The position numbers and the translations under genes were made by a program. Below, piece after piece: positions 17,024 to 26,775 of a stretch of DNA of 46,946 bases; position 1 is the first letter of the stretch, and every line of letters begins with the position of its first letter. The DNA lies in NCBI GenBank assembly GCA_029009515.1, contig JAQXJZ010000135.1, positions 1-46,946 on the forward strand, read 5' to 3'. This DNA comes from a bacterium (lineage in GTDB: Bacteria > Bacillota > Clostridia > Christensenellales > Aristaeellaceae). Below the pieces are notes generated by a model. That model did no database searches. It saw only the letters and a list, made by a program, of their open reading frames with translations, and had not been told where the DNA came from.

Positions 17024-17254
17024 ATGGAAGAAATCCGTCTGGGCGATAAAGTGCAGATGCGCAAAACGCATCCCTGCGGCAGCGATGAATGGAGCGTCAT
17101 CCGAATTGGCGCGGATATCAAGATCAAATGTCTGGGCTGCGGACGCATTGTGATGATGGACAGGGCCGATTTTGTCAAGCGCCGCAAAAAGGTGCTGGAG
17201 CAGGGCCCTGTGCCGGAAATGGACACCTTGCGCGCCATGGCCGCACACGAATAA
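17024..17254 (+). CDS. DUF951 family small protein (YyzM-like)
   Basis: A 76-residue protein of a small Firmicute family. The start of the domain LGDKVQMRKTHPCG, then RIGADIKIKCLGCGR, is diagnostic. The Cys in HPCG and the CxxC pair suggest a metal or nucleic-acid binding knuckle. Function is unknown. The ATG at 17024 follows GGAGG by 11 bases; an earlier ATG at 17003 lies at the transcription start. It is followed after 14 bases by lepB, in the same transcript. Confidence 0.85.
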   Translation: MEEIRLGDKVQMRKTHPCGSDEWSVIRIGADIKIKCLGCGRIVMMDRADFVKRRKKVLEQGPVPEMDTLRAMAAHE

Positions 17255-17268
17255 GGAGGAACACCCGC

Positions 17269-17919
17269 ATGCAGATCGAGAACGAACAGCAGCCCGTTGT
17301 GGACGAGGAGCAGGCCGTGCAGCCCGATGCTGAGGAAGCAGCTGCTGAAACCGAAGAGGATCAGAAGAAAAAGAAGGCTGAACACATCAAGAAGGAAATC
17401 ATCAGCTGGATTCTCACCCTGGGCGTTGCGGTGGTGGCCGCGCTGGTCATCCGCACGTTCCTGTTTGAGCCCATCCGCGTGGACGGCCAGAGCATGTGCG
17501 ATACGCTGCAGGACGGCGAAATCATGCTGGTCACCAAGCCCGAATACCTGATTGGCGATCCCGAGTTTGGCGACGTCATCATCTGCAAGTACCCGGGCCG
17601 CGGCAATACCAAGTTTGTCAAGCGCGTGCTGGGCGTGCCGGGCGATGAGATCATGATCGTCTCCAACATCGTCATCCGCAACGGCGAGGTCATTTCCGAG
17701 CCTTACCTCACCCCTTCGCGCAACGACGACGGCTTCAGCATGATGCCCTACAAGCTGGGCGAGGACGAGTACTTTGTGGCAGGCGACAACCGCGACAACA
17801 GCCACGACAGCCGCAACTACTACAGCTACGTGAAGCCCTCCGGCATCACCCGCGATATGATCGTGGGCAAGGTGCGCTGCGTGTTCTTCCCGTTTGACAG
17901 CATTCGCGGTATTGAGTAA
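17269..17919 (+). CDS. lepB: Signal peptidase I
   Basis: This membrane-bound serine protease cleaves signal peptides from exported proteins. A strongly acidic, then Lys-rich cytosolic tail (residues 1-42) leads into one membrane helix (about 45-62). Catalytic Ser75 is in VDGQSM and general-base Lys118 in TKFVKRVLGVPGDE. The final box GDNRDNSHDSRNY is present. 216 residues, the Gram-positive S26A type. AAGGAGG lies 9 bases before the ATG. The acidic tail of about 35 residues is longer than usual. Confidence 0.94.
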   Translation: MQIENEQQPVVDEEQAVQPDAEEAAAETEEDQKKKKAEHIKKEIISWILTLGVAVVAALVIRTFLFEPIRVDGQSMCDTLQDGEIMLVTKPEYLIGDPEFGDVIICKYPGRGNTKFVKRVLGVPGDEIMIVSNIVIRNGEVISEPYLTPSRNDDGFSMMPYKLGEDEYFVAGDNRDNSHDSRNYYSYVKPSGITRDMIVGKVRCVFFPFDSIRGIE

Positions 17920-17949
17920 TGCGGGATGCACACTCACCCAACAAAGACA

Positions 17950-17979
17950 AACGGCTGGCGCTCATGCGCTGGCCGTTTT
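17950..17979 (+). terminator. Terminator of lepB
   Basis: Arms 17950-17961 and 17966-17977 pair over 12 bp with two wobbles, with a TCAT loop and a TTTT end. It sits 30 bases after the lepB stop. Confidence 0.75.
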
Positions 17980-17987
17980 CAATATAC

Positions 17988-18017
17988 AAAAAAGCCGCCC
18001 GGACGAATCCGGACGGC
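17988..18017 (-). terminator. Terminator of metNIQ
   Basis: On the minus strand the arms 18017-18008 and 18003-17994 form a 10-bp stem with one mismatch and a 4-nt loop, followed by six T. It lies 22 bases after the metQ stop. The plus strand also has a T run, so it may stop both directions. Confidence 0.8.
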
Positions 18018-18039
18018 GATTTTTTGGGTTGATGGTGAA

Positions 18040-18849
<810 letters not shown>

Positions 18850-18871
18850 AGTGGGTATCTCCTTTCATTCG

Positions 18872-19533
18872 TTAACGTTTTTTATGGTCCAGGCGGCGCG
18901 TTGCGCGTCCGCCGAAGACGGTGATGATCTGCACCAGAACAACCAGCAGGATGCTTGCGGAGTACATAACGTCCATCTTGCGGATGTTGAGGCCCTTGAC
19001 GATGGCCATCGAACCCAGTCCGCCGCCGCCGGCAGCGCTGGCCATGGCCGTGTAGCCCAGAATGGTGGTGATGGAGATGGCCGCGCCGCTGATGAGGGAG
19101 GGGACGGCCTCGGGCAGGAGCACCTTGTAGATGATCTGCCAGTTGGTGGAGCCCATGGACTGCGCGGCCTCGATGATGCCGTGGTCCACTTCATCCAGCG
19201 ATGTTTCCACCATGCGGGCGATGTAGGGGAAGGCGCTGACGAACAGCGGGAAGATGATGGACTCCGTGCCGATGGCCTTGCCCATGATGGCGCGGGTGAC
19301 GGGGAAGAGCAGCGCCAGCATGATAATGAAGGGGATGGAGCGCAGGAAGTTGATGATCACGCCCAGCACCGCGTTGAACGTGGGGGCGGGCATGATGCCG
19401 TCCTTGCGGGTCACCACCAGCAGCACGCCCAGGGGCAGACCCACCAGATAGGCCGCCAGGCTGCTCCAAAGGGTCATGTACAGCGTTTCCCGTGTGGCTT
19501 CCCAAAGCATGGGCAAAAGCTTTTCCCAGGCCA

Positions 19534-19534
<1 letters not shown>
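18872..19534 (-). CDS. metI: Methionine ABC transporter permease
   Basis: A 220-residue membrane protein with about five helices, the permease of the MetNIQ importer. The cytoplasmic EAA loop that docks onto MetN is visible as EAAQSMGSTNWQIIYKV (about residues 143-159). Its ATG overlaps the metN stop by one base (TAATG), so translation is coupled. Confidence 0.94.
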
Positions 19535-20544
<1,010 letters not shown>

Positions 20545-20570
20545 GCTTAGCACACCTTTCCAGTCTTTTC

Positions 20571-20611
20571 ATAAGAAAAAGCTCGCTTCGCGCAATCTGC
20601 GAAGCGAGCTT
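20571..20611 (-). terminator. Attenuator terminator ahead of metN
   Basis: On the minus strand, perfect 13-bp arms (20611-20599 and 20591-20579) with a 7-nt loop are followed by TTTTTCTTAT. It lies 12 bases after the leader ORF stop and about 30 bases before metN, so it can only act as an attenuator of metNIQ. A weaker rival pairing joins the last leader codons (GCG..GCTTA) with TAAGC.CGC at the terminator's 5' arm, a possible antiterminator. Confidence 0.8.
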
Positions 20612-20623
20612 ATGACTTACCAC

Positions 20624-20704
20624 TTAAGCGACGCAACACAAATAGCACGAGCTGAAATCGCACGCGCACATCATGTTCATTCGCATGGCACATCGGTTCG
20701 TCAC
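20624..20704 (-). CDS. Cys/Met-rich leader peptide of metNIQ (26 residues)
   Basis: A small ORF starts with GTG at 20704, 8 bases after GGGAGG, and ends at TAA 20626-20624. Of its 26 residues, six are Cys (5, 13, 15, 20, 23, 24) and four internal ones are Met (7, 9, 11, 12), far beyond chance. It lies between a good promoter and a strong terminator, the classic arrangement of amino-acid attenuators. When charged Cys-tRNA or Met-tRNA runs short, ribosomes would stall here and allow read-through into metNIQ. The sequence facts are direct; the mechanism is inferred. Confidence 0.75.
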   Translation of the reverse strand: MTNRCAMRMNMMCACDFSSCYLCCVA

Positions 20705-20754
20705 GCGCGACTCCTCCCTTCCTATTTGGTATCGCCGAATAAAAGAATGATGGC

Positions 20755-20783
20755 ATGTTACCACACATTTCAGCATGTGTCAA
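20755..20783 (-). promoter_or_regulatory. SigA-type promoter of the metNIQ leader
   Basis: Perfect -35 TTGACA (20783-20778), 17-base spacer, -10 TAACAT (20760-20755) on the minus strand. The transcript would begin near 20748, giving a leader of about 200 bases. No SAM riboswitch or T-box structure was recognised in it. The rest of the 350-base gap between ahcY and metN holds only the ahcY terminator. Confidence 0.8.
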
Positions 20784-20851
20784 CCGATTTGTGCATAAAA
20801 GTTCCAGAAGTCACAATAAAAATACAAATGAAGTACAATCTGAATCAAAAC

Positions 20852-20884
20852 AAAAAACGCTTCTCTCCGAAAAGAGAAGCGTTT
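20852..20884 (-). terminator. Terminator of ahcY
   Basis: Perfect 12-bp arms (20884-20873 and 20866-20855) with a 6-nt loop, then six T and TGTTTTG on the minus strand. It lies 13 bases after the ahcY stop and shields the metNIQ promoter. Confidence 0.85.
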
Positions 20885-20897
20885 GAAAAGATCATGA

Positions 20898-22136
20898 TCA
20901 GCCGTGCAGATATGCTTCCTGCTCGGGGGTCAGGGTGTCAATGGTCACGCCCAGCGCTTTGAGCTTGCGCATGGCCACTTCCTGATCGATATCGCGGGGC
21001 ACCTCGTACAGGTCGGGCTTCATGTTCTTGCCCTCCTGCGCCATGCGCAGCGTGCAGGCAGCCTGCAGGGCAAAGCTCATGTCCATGATTTCCACGGGGT
21101 GACCATCGCCGCAGGCCAGGTTGACCAGTCGGCCTTCGCCCAGCAGATACACGGTCTTGCCGTTTTCCAGCACAAAACCCTCGATGTTCTTGCGGATCTC
21201 CATGCTCTGCTTCGCCATGGCGCGCAGACCGGCAACATCCACTTCCACGTCAAAGTGACCGGCGTTGCACAGGATGGCGCCGTCCTTCATGCTGAGCATG
21301 TGCCTGGTGGTCACCACGCCGTCGCAGCCGGTGACGGTGATGAAGATATCGCCCAGCCTGGCAGCCTCGTCCATGGGCATGACGGAGAATCCGTCCATCA
21401 CCGCCTCGATGGCCTTCACGCTGTCCACCTCGGTCACAATCACCTTCGCGCCCAGCGCCTTGGCGCGCATGGAAACGCCCTTGCCGCACCAGCCGTAGCC
21501 CGCCACCACCACGGTGGAGCCAGCCACGGTGAGGTTGGTGGTGCGCATGATGCCGTCCCACACGCTCTGGCCGGTGCCGTAGCGGTTGTCAAAGAGGTGC
21601 TTGCAGTCCGCGTCGTTGATGCTGAACATGGGGAAGTTGAGCTTGCCGGCCTTGGCACGGTTGCGGATGCGGATGACGCCGGTGGTGGTCTCCTCGCAGC
21701 CGCCGCGCAGGTTGGCGGCCCACTCGGGATGTTCCTCGTGCAGGATGCTGAGCATGTCGCCGCCGTCGTCAATCATCACGTCCGGCACGCAGCTGAGCAC
21801 GCTGCACAGGTCGGCGTGATATTCCTCGGGGGTGCAGCCGTGGGTGGCAAACACGTGCACGCCGCACTGGCTGAGCGCCGCGGCCACATCGTCCTGCGTG
21901 GAGAGGGGATTGCTGCCGGTGCAGTACACTTCCGCGCCGCTTTCGGCCAGCATCTTGGCCAGATAGGCCGTCTTGGCCTCCAGATGCACGGATACCGCCG
22001 CCTTCAGCCCCTTGAGGGACTGATCGCGCTTCATATCGGCCACAATGCCGTTGAGCACGGGCATGTGCTTGGCGGCCCATTCGATTTTCTGCATGCCCTG
22101 CGGGGCCAGAGAGATGTCCTTGATACGGGATGCCAT
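20898..22136 (-). CDS. ahcY: S-adenosylhomocysteine hydrolase-family protein (short, archaeal-like form)
   Basis: A 412-residue NAD-dependent enzyme that splits S-adenosylhomocysteine (or the deaminated S-inosyl form in some relatives) to homocysteine and nucleoside. Visible are CTGSNPLSTQDDVAAAL, the substrate region of GVIRIRNRAKAGKLNFP, NAD loop GYGWCGKG (about residue 217) with acidic TEVD after it, and CNAGHFDVEVD. It lacks the extra C-terminal segment of the longer mitochondrial-type enzymes. It follows the DUF554 gene by 12 bases. It returns homocysteine to methionine metabolism, matching the metNIQ neighbourhood. Confidence 0.9.
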   Translation of the reverse strand: MASRIKDISLAPQGMQKIEWAAKHMPVLNGIVADMKRDQSLKGLKAAVSVHLEAKTAYLAKMLAESGAEVYCTGSNPLSTQDDVAAALSQCGVHVFATHGCTPEEYHADLCSVLSCVPDVMIDDGGDMLSILHEEHPEWAANLRGGCEETTTGVIRIRNRAKAGKLNFPMFSINDADCKHLFDNRYGTGQSVWDGIMRTTNLTVAGSTVVVAGYGWCGKGVSMRAKALGAKVIVTEVDSVKAIEAVMDGFSVMPMDEAARLGDIFITVTGCDGVVTTRHMLSMKDGAILCNAGHFDVEVDVAGLRAMAKQSMEIRKNIEGFVLENGKTVYLLGEGRLVNLACGDGHPVEIMDMSFALQAACTLRMAQEGKNMKPDLYEVPRDIDQEVAMRKLKALGVTIDTLTPEQEAYLHG

Positions 22137-22148
22137 GATTTATTCACC

Positions 22149-22841
22149 TCAGAACAGTTGTGCAATGGGGTAGTAGATGAAGGGGATGAGGATGGCGGGC
22201 AGCAGGTTGGCCACCTTGATATCCTTGTCCAGAAGCATGTTCACGCCGATGGCCATGATGAGCAGTCCGCCCACGGCGCTCATTTCGTTCACCACCACGT
22301 CGGACAGAAGCGGCGCAATGGCATTGCCCAGCAGCGCAATCGCGCCCTGATACACAAGCACCGGCACGGCGGAGAGCATCACGCCAATGCCCAGCGAGGA
22401 GGAAAACACAATCGCCGTCACGCCGTCCAGCATGGCCTTGGCGATGAGGGTGGAATGATCGCCGCGGATGCCGCTGTCCAGCGCGCCCACCACGGCCATC
22501 GCGCCCACGCAGTACACCAGGCTGGCGGTCACGAATCCCTTGGCGAAGGTGTTGTTTTCGTCGTCGCCGCGGGTCAGCTTCCGCTGCGCCCACGCGCCCA
22601 GGCGGTTCATCTTGCCGTCGATGTCAATCAGCGAGCCCGCAACGCCGCCAATGGCCATGGACACGATGACCAGCAGGGTGTTGCCGGTGGTGATGGCGCC
22701 GGAAATGCCGATGAGGATGACGCTCAGGCCGATGCCCTGCATAACGGTCTGGGCGATGGATTCCTTCATGCCGCGGCGCAGAAGCAGCCCCAGCGCGGAG
22801 CCCAGCATGATGGCGACGCAGTTGATCAAAGTACCGATCAT
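22149..22841 (-). CDS. DUF554 family membrane protein (YdfK-like)
   Basis: A 230-residue integral membrane protein with about seven helices. The start MIGTLINCVAIMLGSALGLLLR and the middle KGFVTASLVYCVGAMAVVGAL region are typical of DUF554. Family function is unknown, perhaps transport. The ATG at 22841 follows GGAGG by 9 bases; the longer frame to 22892 would begin inside the upstream terminator. It is probably cotranscribed with ahcY. Confidence 0.85.
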   Translation of the reverse strand: MIGTLINCVAIMLGSALGLLLRRGMKESIAQTVMQGIGLSVILIGISGAITTGNTLLVIVSMAIGGVAGSLIDIDGKMNRLGAWAQRKLTRGDDENNTFAKGFVTASLVYCVGAMAVVGALDSGIRGDHSTLIAKAMLDGVTAIVFSSSLGIGVMLSAVPVLVYQGAIALLGNAIAPLLSDVVVNEMSAVGGLLIMAIGVNMLLDKDIKVANLLPAILIPFIYYPIAQLF

Positions 22842-22861
22842 AGGGGAAAGCCTCCACAGAA

Positions 22862-22901
22862 AAAAGAATAAAGAAAGAAGCTGCCGCAGCACGACAGCTT
22901 C
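22862..22901 (-). terminator. Terminator of rplU-prp-rpmA
   Basis: On the minus strand GAAGCTG (22901-22895) pairs with CAGCTTC (22883-22877) around an 11-nt loop, followed by a T-rich stretch TTCTTTATTCTTTTTT. It is 17 bases after the rpmA stop. Confidence 0.75.
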
Positions 22902-22917
22902 TTTTTTTCACAGATGC

Positions 22918-23217
22918 TTACTGAGCAGCAGTCGCGGATTCCACGGGATAAACGCTGACCTGCTTCTTGTCGCGGCCCAGACGCTCGAAGCGCACGATGC
23001 CATCCTTCAGAGCGAACAGGGTATCGTCGCTGCCGATGCCCACGTTCAGGCCGGGATGGATGTGAGTGCCGCGCTGACGGACCAGAATGTTGCCGGCCAG
23101 AGAGAACTGACCATCGGCACGCTTCGGGCCAAGGCGCTTGCTTTCGCTGTCGCGACCGTTACGGGTAGAGCCCACACCTTTTTTATGGGCGAAAAACTGA
23201 AGATTCAGCTTCAACAT
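22918..23217 (-). CDS. rpmA: 50S ribosomal protein L27 (Firmicute form with cleaved N-terminus)
   Basis: A 99-residue protein next to the peptidyl-transferase centre. It begins with [14 protein letters not shown], the N-terminal extension that Firmicutes remove between FF and A before L27 can work; the protease Prp is encoded just upstream. The body has [15 protein letters not shown] and [17 protein letters not shown]. The ATG at 23217 follows GGGAGG. Last gene of the rplU-prp-rpmA operon. Confidence 0.97.
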   Translation of the reverse strand: MLKLNLQFFAHKKGVGSTRNGRDSESKRLGPKRADGQFSLAGNILVRQRGTHIHPGLNVGIGSDDTLFALKDGIVRFERLGRDKKQVSVYPVESATAAQ

Positions 23218-23233
23218 GATGATGTTCCTCCCA

Positions 23234-23557
23234 TCAGATGATTTGTAAGTACCGGGGATACTGCGCTGCGATATCTTCAAATCCCTGAAGCGCGGTATGG
23301 AGAATGATGCGGCAGTCGTGATCCTGCATGGGGGAAAGCCCCTGGGGCAATCTCACTTCAATGACTGCGCTTTTTTCTTCCACCAATACCTCAGGCGTGA
23401 TATGGGCAACGCTTTCCAAAGAGTTGACGCAGGTGGTAATGAGGATGCTGGCCGCGGCACAGACAATGTCCTTTCCGCGCTTTGCAAATCCGGCATGATC
23501 CTGAACCCTGAGGCCGTTCACGCCGTTCTCATCCCGCCACACAGACACGGTGGTCAT
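23234..23557 (-). CDS. prp: Ribosomal-processing cysteine protease Prp
   Basis: A 107-residue cysteine protease that trims the N-terminus of L27. Catalytic His21 lies in DHAGFAKRG and Cys33 in DIVCAAAS, with the expected spacing. It sits between rplU and rpmA, its substrate gene, and its ATG overlaps the rplU stop by one base. The residue before His is Asp rather than the more common Gly, a minor change. Confidence 0.94.
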   Translation of the reverse strand: MTTVSVWRDENGVNGLRVQDHAGFAKRGKDIVCAAASILITTCVNSLESVAHITPEVLVEEKSAVIEVRLPQGLSPMQDHDCRIILHTALQGFEDIAAQYPRYLQII

Positions 23558-23862
23558 CAGCCGATAGAGGTGATCTCCACCTTGGTGTACTGCTGACGAT
23601 GACCAGCCTTGCGATGGTAGTTCTTCTTGCTCTTGTACTTGTAGATGACGATCTTCTCGCCCTTGACCTGAGCCAGAACCTTGCCTTCAACCTTCGCGCC
23701 GGCGAGGGTGGGAGTGCCGATCTCAACGCTGTCTTCAGAGCCCAGCATGAGCACGTCGAAGTTGACCTTGCTGTCTACTTCCTGGTCGAGTTTTTCCACA
23801 TAGATGATGTCTCCCTGAGACACACGATACTGCTTGCCACCAGTCACGATCACGGCGTACAT
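23557..23862 (-). CDS. rplU: 50S ribosomal protein L21
   Basis: A 101-residue protein of the large subunit. The start MYAVIVTGGKQYRVSQGD and the ending KSKKNYHRKAGHRQQYTKV are diagnostic. The ATG at 23862 has AGGAGG 8 bases upstream. First gene of rplU-prp-rpmA, behind its own promoter and a leader of about 80 bases. Confidence 0.97.
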   Translation of the reverse strand: MYAVIVTGGKQYRVSQGDIIYVEKLDQEVDSKVNFDVLMLGSEDSVEIGTPTLAGAKVEGKVLAQVKGEKIVIYKYKSKKNYHRKAGHRQQYTKVEITSIG

Positions 23863-23946
23863 GGCAAAGCACCTCCTGAATGATACTCGCCAAGCGTCAG
23901 GTGTCGCAATTTTGCGCACTTGAAAACCCCGCTTGAGCGGCTTACC
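23863..23946 (-). promoter_or_regulatory. Structured leader of rplU, possible L21 autoregulatory element
   Basis: The 5' leader contains a CCGCT..AGCGG stem-loop near 23925-23940 and a GTGCGCAAAATTGCGACAC stem-loop near 23903-23921. L21 leader RNAs are known in Firmicutes; membership of this one is not proven by eye. Confidence 0.4.
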
Positions 23947-23951
23947 GAATA

Positions 23952-23980
23952 AAGTTAACACAAATGCGCCGCAATGTCAA
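23952..23980 (-). promoter_or_regulatory. SigA-type promoter of rplU-prp-rpmA
   Basis: Perfect -35 TTGACA (23980-23975), 17-base spacer, -10 TAACTT (23957-23952), minus strand. No terminator was seen between the Hsp70-like gene stop at 24015 and this promoter, so some read-through is possible. Confidence 0.8.
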
Positions 23981-24014
23981 GTATTTTCCCCAAAAACCGC
24001 GCATTTTTTGCCCT

Positions 24015-25904
24015 TCACTGGATGGGAATTTCCGCCGCTTCGGCCAGCGACTTCACATACGTGCGGAAGGCGCGCGCAAAGCTGCCTGTCAGCTCGGTGC
24101 GGAAGGGGGAATCCTCGGGGCTGATGGCCTCCAGAATGCGCTTTTTCAGCTCCCTGCGGGTCTGATCGCCGGAAAGCTGCTTTTCAAGGCCTGCGGTCTG
24201 ACGCAGGAGCAGGGGGAGGTTGAGCTTCAGCAGCCCGTCGGTCATGGGCTTCCAGCCGATGACGGAGGCCAGCACGCCGATGGCCAGACCGGCCACGAAG
24301 CCCAGCGGGCCGGACGCAATCAGCGCCATGCCGCCGCCGCCGCACAGTACGCCGCCAATGACGCTCACAATCATGCCAATCACCGTTTTCACAATGGACA
24401 GGCCGCTCCACAGCCCGGAGCCGAACTCCACCTGCGCTGCGCCGGAGGCAGCAAGGTTGAGCTGCATCTCCTTGCGCGGCACGTCGTACTCGTCGCAGAT
24501 GGGGTCCACGATGGACTGGAAGGTTTCCTCCAGCCCGCCCAGCCAGTGGGTGACGGCAGGGGCGAGCGCCTCCTGCGCAAGGGGCGAGCTGAGCACCCGC
24601 TCGATGCGGCCGGCAATCTGCTTTTCCATTTCCTCCAGCGTGTCAATCTGCCCGTGCTTCCACTGCCGGGCGATGGGCAGGGCGGCCTCGTCCAGAATGA
24701 GGGTGGTCAGCGCGTCCGCCACGGCGGGCAGCAGCCTGGACATGGCCTCGCTCACGATGAGGGAGATGCGCGTTTCGGTAATTTCGTCCTGAACAGTCTG
24801 GCGGAAAATGCGCAGGTTTTCGTCAATCCAGCCTGCGTACGCCAATCCCTTGGCGATGGAAAACTCCGGCTCGGGGCAGCTGATGACGATGGCACTGTCA
24901 AAGATTTCCTGACACAGCTCGCGGAAGAACGGCATCCGCGATGCGCCGCCCGTGAGCAAAAGCATTTCCGGCGGACGGTCGGCGGTCAGCCTTGCGGCGT
25001 TTTCCAGCGATTCGCGCACAGCGCCGGTAAAACTGCGGCCGTCCAGTTCGGGCAGCGGCTCGTCGATGACGTGGGCGATCTCGTCTGCATTGATCTCCAG
25101 CGTCAGCTTCTGCACGCCGTCGTAGCAGATTTTGAGCTGCTTCTTCACAACAGGCGCGTCCTCGGTTTCCAGACGCGTGAAGTATTCTTCCTTCAGGCGG
25201 CGCATTTCAATTTCGCAGTAGCTGTACCAGCTGCGGCATTCGCTGAATACCGCGCGGATCTCGTCGCGCTGGCGGCTTCTGTCCACCGCACGGCGCAAAA
25301 GGGCCGCATCCAGCACGCCGCCGCCCAGGGCGTTTTCGCCAAAGGTACCCACGCCGGTTTCGCGCCCGTCCACGATGTAGGCATAGTCCAGCGTGGAGGA
25401 GCCGATATCCGCCACCAGCGCGCTTTCGTTCAGAATGTCCACGTCCAGCGCCACGGTGTGCGCGTACTTGGCGTACAGGAAGGCCGCGCGGGATTCGGAA
25501 ATCACCTGCGGCAGGATCACGCCGGCGCGGATGAGCAGATCGCGGTAGCGGGCGCGGCAGGCGGCATTCCAGCCAGCCGGGCAGCCCACCACAAACTGAT
25601 CGTCGTAGTCGAAGTGGCCGGTGTTTTTGAGATCCTGCAGTACGCCGCGCACAAACTGCACAATGTCCTCGTAGCTGGCAGGATCGGTGGTGAAGCGGCT
25701 TTTGAAGCGCACGCTCAGGTTATCGGCCAGCGCGTCGGTGTACGCGCGCTCGCCGATGACGATCTCGCCGCCCCGCATGCCAACCGCGCTCAGCACGCTT
25801 TTGACGCCGCCCACGGGAAAGAGGACCGGCTCGATGGTGCTGCCTTTTTCAAAAGCGGCCACAGCGCTTTCGCCGTCGCCCATATCAAATCCGATGTATC
25901 TCAT
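24015..25904 (-). CDS. Divergent Hsp70-like ATPase with C-terminal membrane region
   Basis: A 629-residue protein. Residues 1-360 form an actin/Hsp70-like ATPase: phosphate 1 loop IGFDMGDGESA (4-14), phosphate 2 ADIGSSTLDYA (165-175) and adenosine motif LLTGGASRMPF (316-326). The phosphate 1 loop lacks the usual Thr pair. Instead of the Hsp70 peptide-binding domain, residues 365-480 are helical, then a Gly-rich hydrophobic stretch (about 500-550) could cross the membrane twice or insert in it. A helical tail follows. It ends a tight run rluB, histone-like gene, membrane gene, this gene (gaps of 8-20 bases). Function unknown. Confidence 0.8.
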   Translation of the reverse strand: MRYIGFDMGDGESAVAAFEKGSTIEPVLFPVGGVKSVLSAVGMRGGEIVIGERAYTDALADNLSVRFKSRFTTDPASYEDIVQFVRGVLQDLKNTGHFDYDDQFVVGCPAGWNAACRARYRDLLIRAGVILPQVISESRAAFLYAKYAHTVALDVDILNESALVADIGSSTLDYAYIVDGRETGVGTFGENALGGGVLDAALLRRAVDRSRQRDEIRAVFSECRSWYSYCEIEMRRLKEEYFTRLETEDAPVVKKQLKICYDGVQKLTLEINADEIAHVIDEPLPELDGRSFTGAVRESLENAARLTADRPPEMLLLTGGASRMPFFRELCQEIFDSAIVISCPEPEFSIAKGLAYAGWIDENLRIFRQTVQDEITETRISLIVSEAMSRLLPAVADALTTLILDEAALPIARQWKHGQIDTLEEMEKQIAGRIERVLSSPLAQEALAPAVTHWLGGLEETFQSIVDPICDEYDVPRKEMQLNLAASGAAQVEFGSGLWSGLSIVKTVIGMIVSVIGGVLCGGGGMALIASGPLGFVAGLAIGVLASVIGWKPMTDGLLKLNLPLLLRQTAGLEKQLSGDQTRRELKKRILEAISPEDSPFRTELTGSFARAFRTYVKSLAEAAEIPIQ

Positions 25905-25924
25905 GGTACTCCTCGAAAAAATGC

Positions 25925-26767
25925 TTATGCTGCGCCCATTTTCACGGCTGCTGTGCCGCGCCGGAGCAGCTGCTGATCCTGTGCGGATACGATGGCCGGG
26001 CTCAGCGTGCGCGTGGCGCTCTTGCTGGGCAGGGCGTTGAAGAAGCGGCTGGTTTCGGCGCTGTAGTCCACGGCTTTCAGACCAAGGCTGGAAAGCAGGC
26101 GTTTGGCCGCCTCGTGCGCGCCCTCCATGTCCTCGCCGTCGGCTTCGTACAGGGCCTCCATCAAGTCCGCCGCGCGGGACAGCGCAGCCGGATCGGTCAC
26201 GTCGGCGTTGCCGCGCAGCTGATCGTTGAGGTAGGCAAAGTCGTTGATGCAGCGGTCGATGGTGCGCATCTGGCCGTCCAGAATGACAAGCAGGCGTTCC
26301 ACATCGGCCTTGAGCGTCACCCGCGCCTCATCCTGCGAAGGCATGGTGGAGGCCGGACGCAAAAGCATGCCCAGCGCGCCGGTCATCAGCCCGCACGCCG
26401 CCAGACAGCAGCCGATAGACTCGCCCTTTGCATAGCACCAGATGGCGGCAGCGGCCATGAGCAAAAGGCTCACAAGGCGCAGGAGGAGATTTTCGCGGCT
26501 GGCTTTGGGTTTGGCAGACTGCTTCTGCGGCACCCACACCTGCGCCGTCACCTGCGCTTCCAAAAGGCCTGCGCTGTTTTTCAAAGCCGTCATCAATACG
26601 CCGGCCTGCTGACGGAGCACGTCGTCGCTCATATCGGCCAGCGCGTTCTGTTCGGTCTGCAAAATGGCGCGGCGCACCTCATACACCACATCCGCCATGG
26701 CGGACAGATCCGCAAGGCGGCTGCGCAGGGGCTCGCGCTGGTTTTGCCAGTGTTCAAAAACGTTCAT
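25925..26767 (-). CDS. Unknown membrane protein with two central helices
   Basis: A 280-residue protein of no recognised family. Residues 1-90 and 150-280 are charged helices, probably cytosolic. In between, about residues 96-135, two hydrophobic segments rich in Ala, Leu, Cys and Gly make a membrane hairpin. The layout (soluble helix bundle, hairpin, soluble bundle) suits a membrane anchor or adaptor. It is 8 bases after the histone-like gene and 20 before the Hsp70-like gene, so a shared job with them is likely but unproven. Confidence 0.7.
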   Translation of the reverse strand: MNVFEHWQNQREPLRSRLADLSAMADVVYEVRRAILQTEQNALADMSDDVLRQQAGVLMTALKNSAGLLEAQVTAQVWVPQKQSAKPKASRENLLLRLVSLLLMAAAAIWCYAKGESIGCCLAACGLMTGALGMLLRPASTMPSQDEARVTLKADVERLLVILDGQMRTIDRCINDFAYLNDQLRGNADVTDPAALSRAADLMEALYEADGEDMEGAHEAAKRLLSSLGLKAVDYSAETSRFFNALPSKSATRTLSPAIVSAQDQQLLRRGTAAVKMGAA

Positions 26768-26775
26768 GGCATTCC

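Noticed and set aside
20545-20750. SAM riboswitch or T-box leader ahead of metN
   Set aside because: No T-box sequence (UGGN'-type element) and no SAM-I style multi-stem core was recognised; the leader ORF plus terminator explains the region better. A model search would settle it.
20904-22871. A 655-residue open frame antisense to ahcY and the DUF554 gene
   Set aside because: It spans two recognised genes and an intergenic gap, is His/Ala/Gly-rich and has no recognisable domain.
23964-25976. A 670-residue open frame antisense to the Hsp70-like gene
   Set aside because: The sense gene has clear ATPase motifs and a ribosome site. The antisense frame is His/Ala/Gly/Val-rich without motifs, as expected from GC-rich codon bias on the opposite strand.
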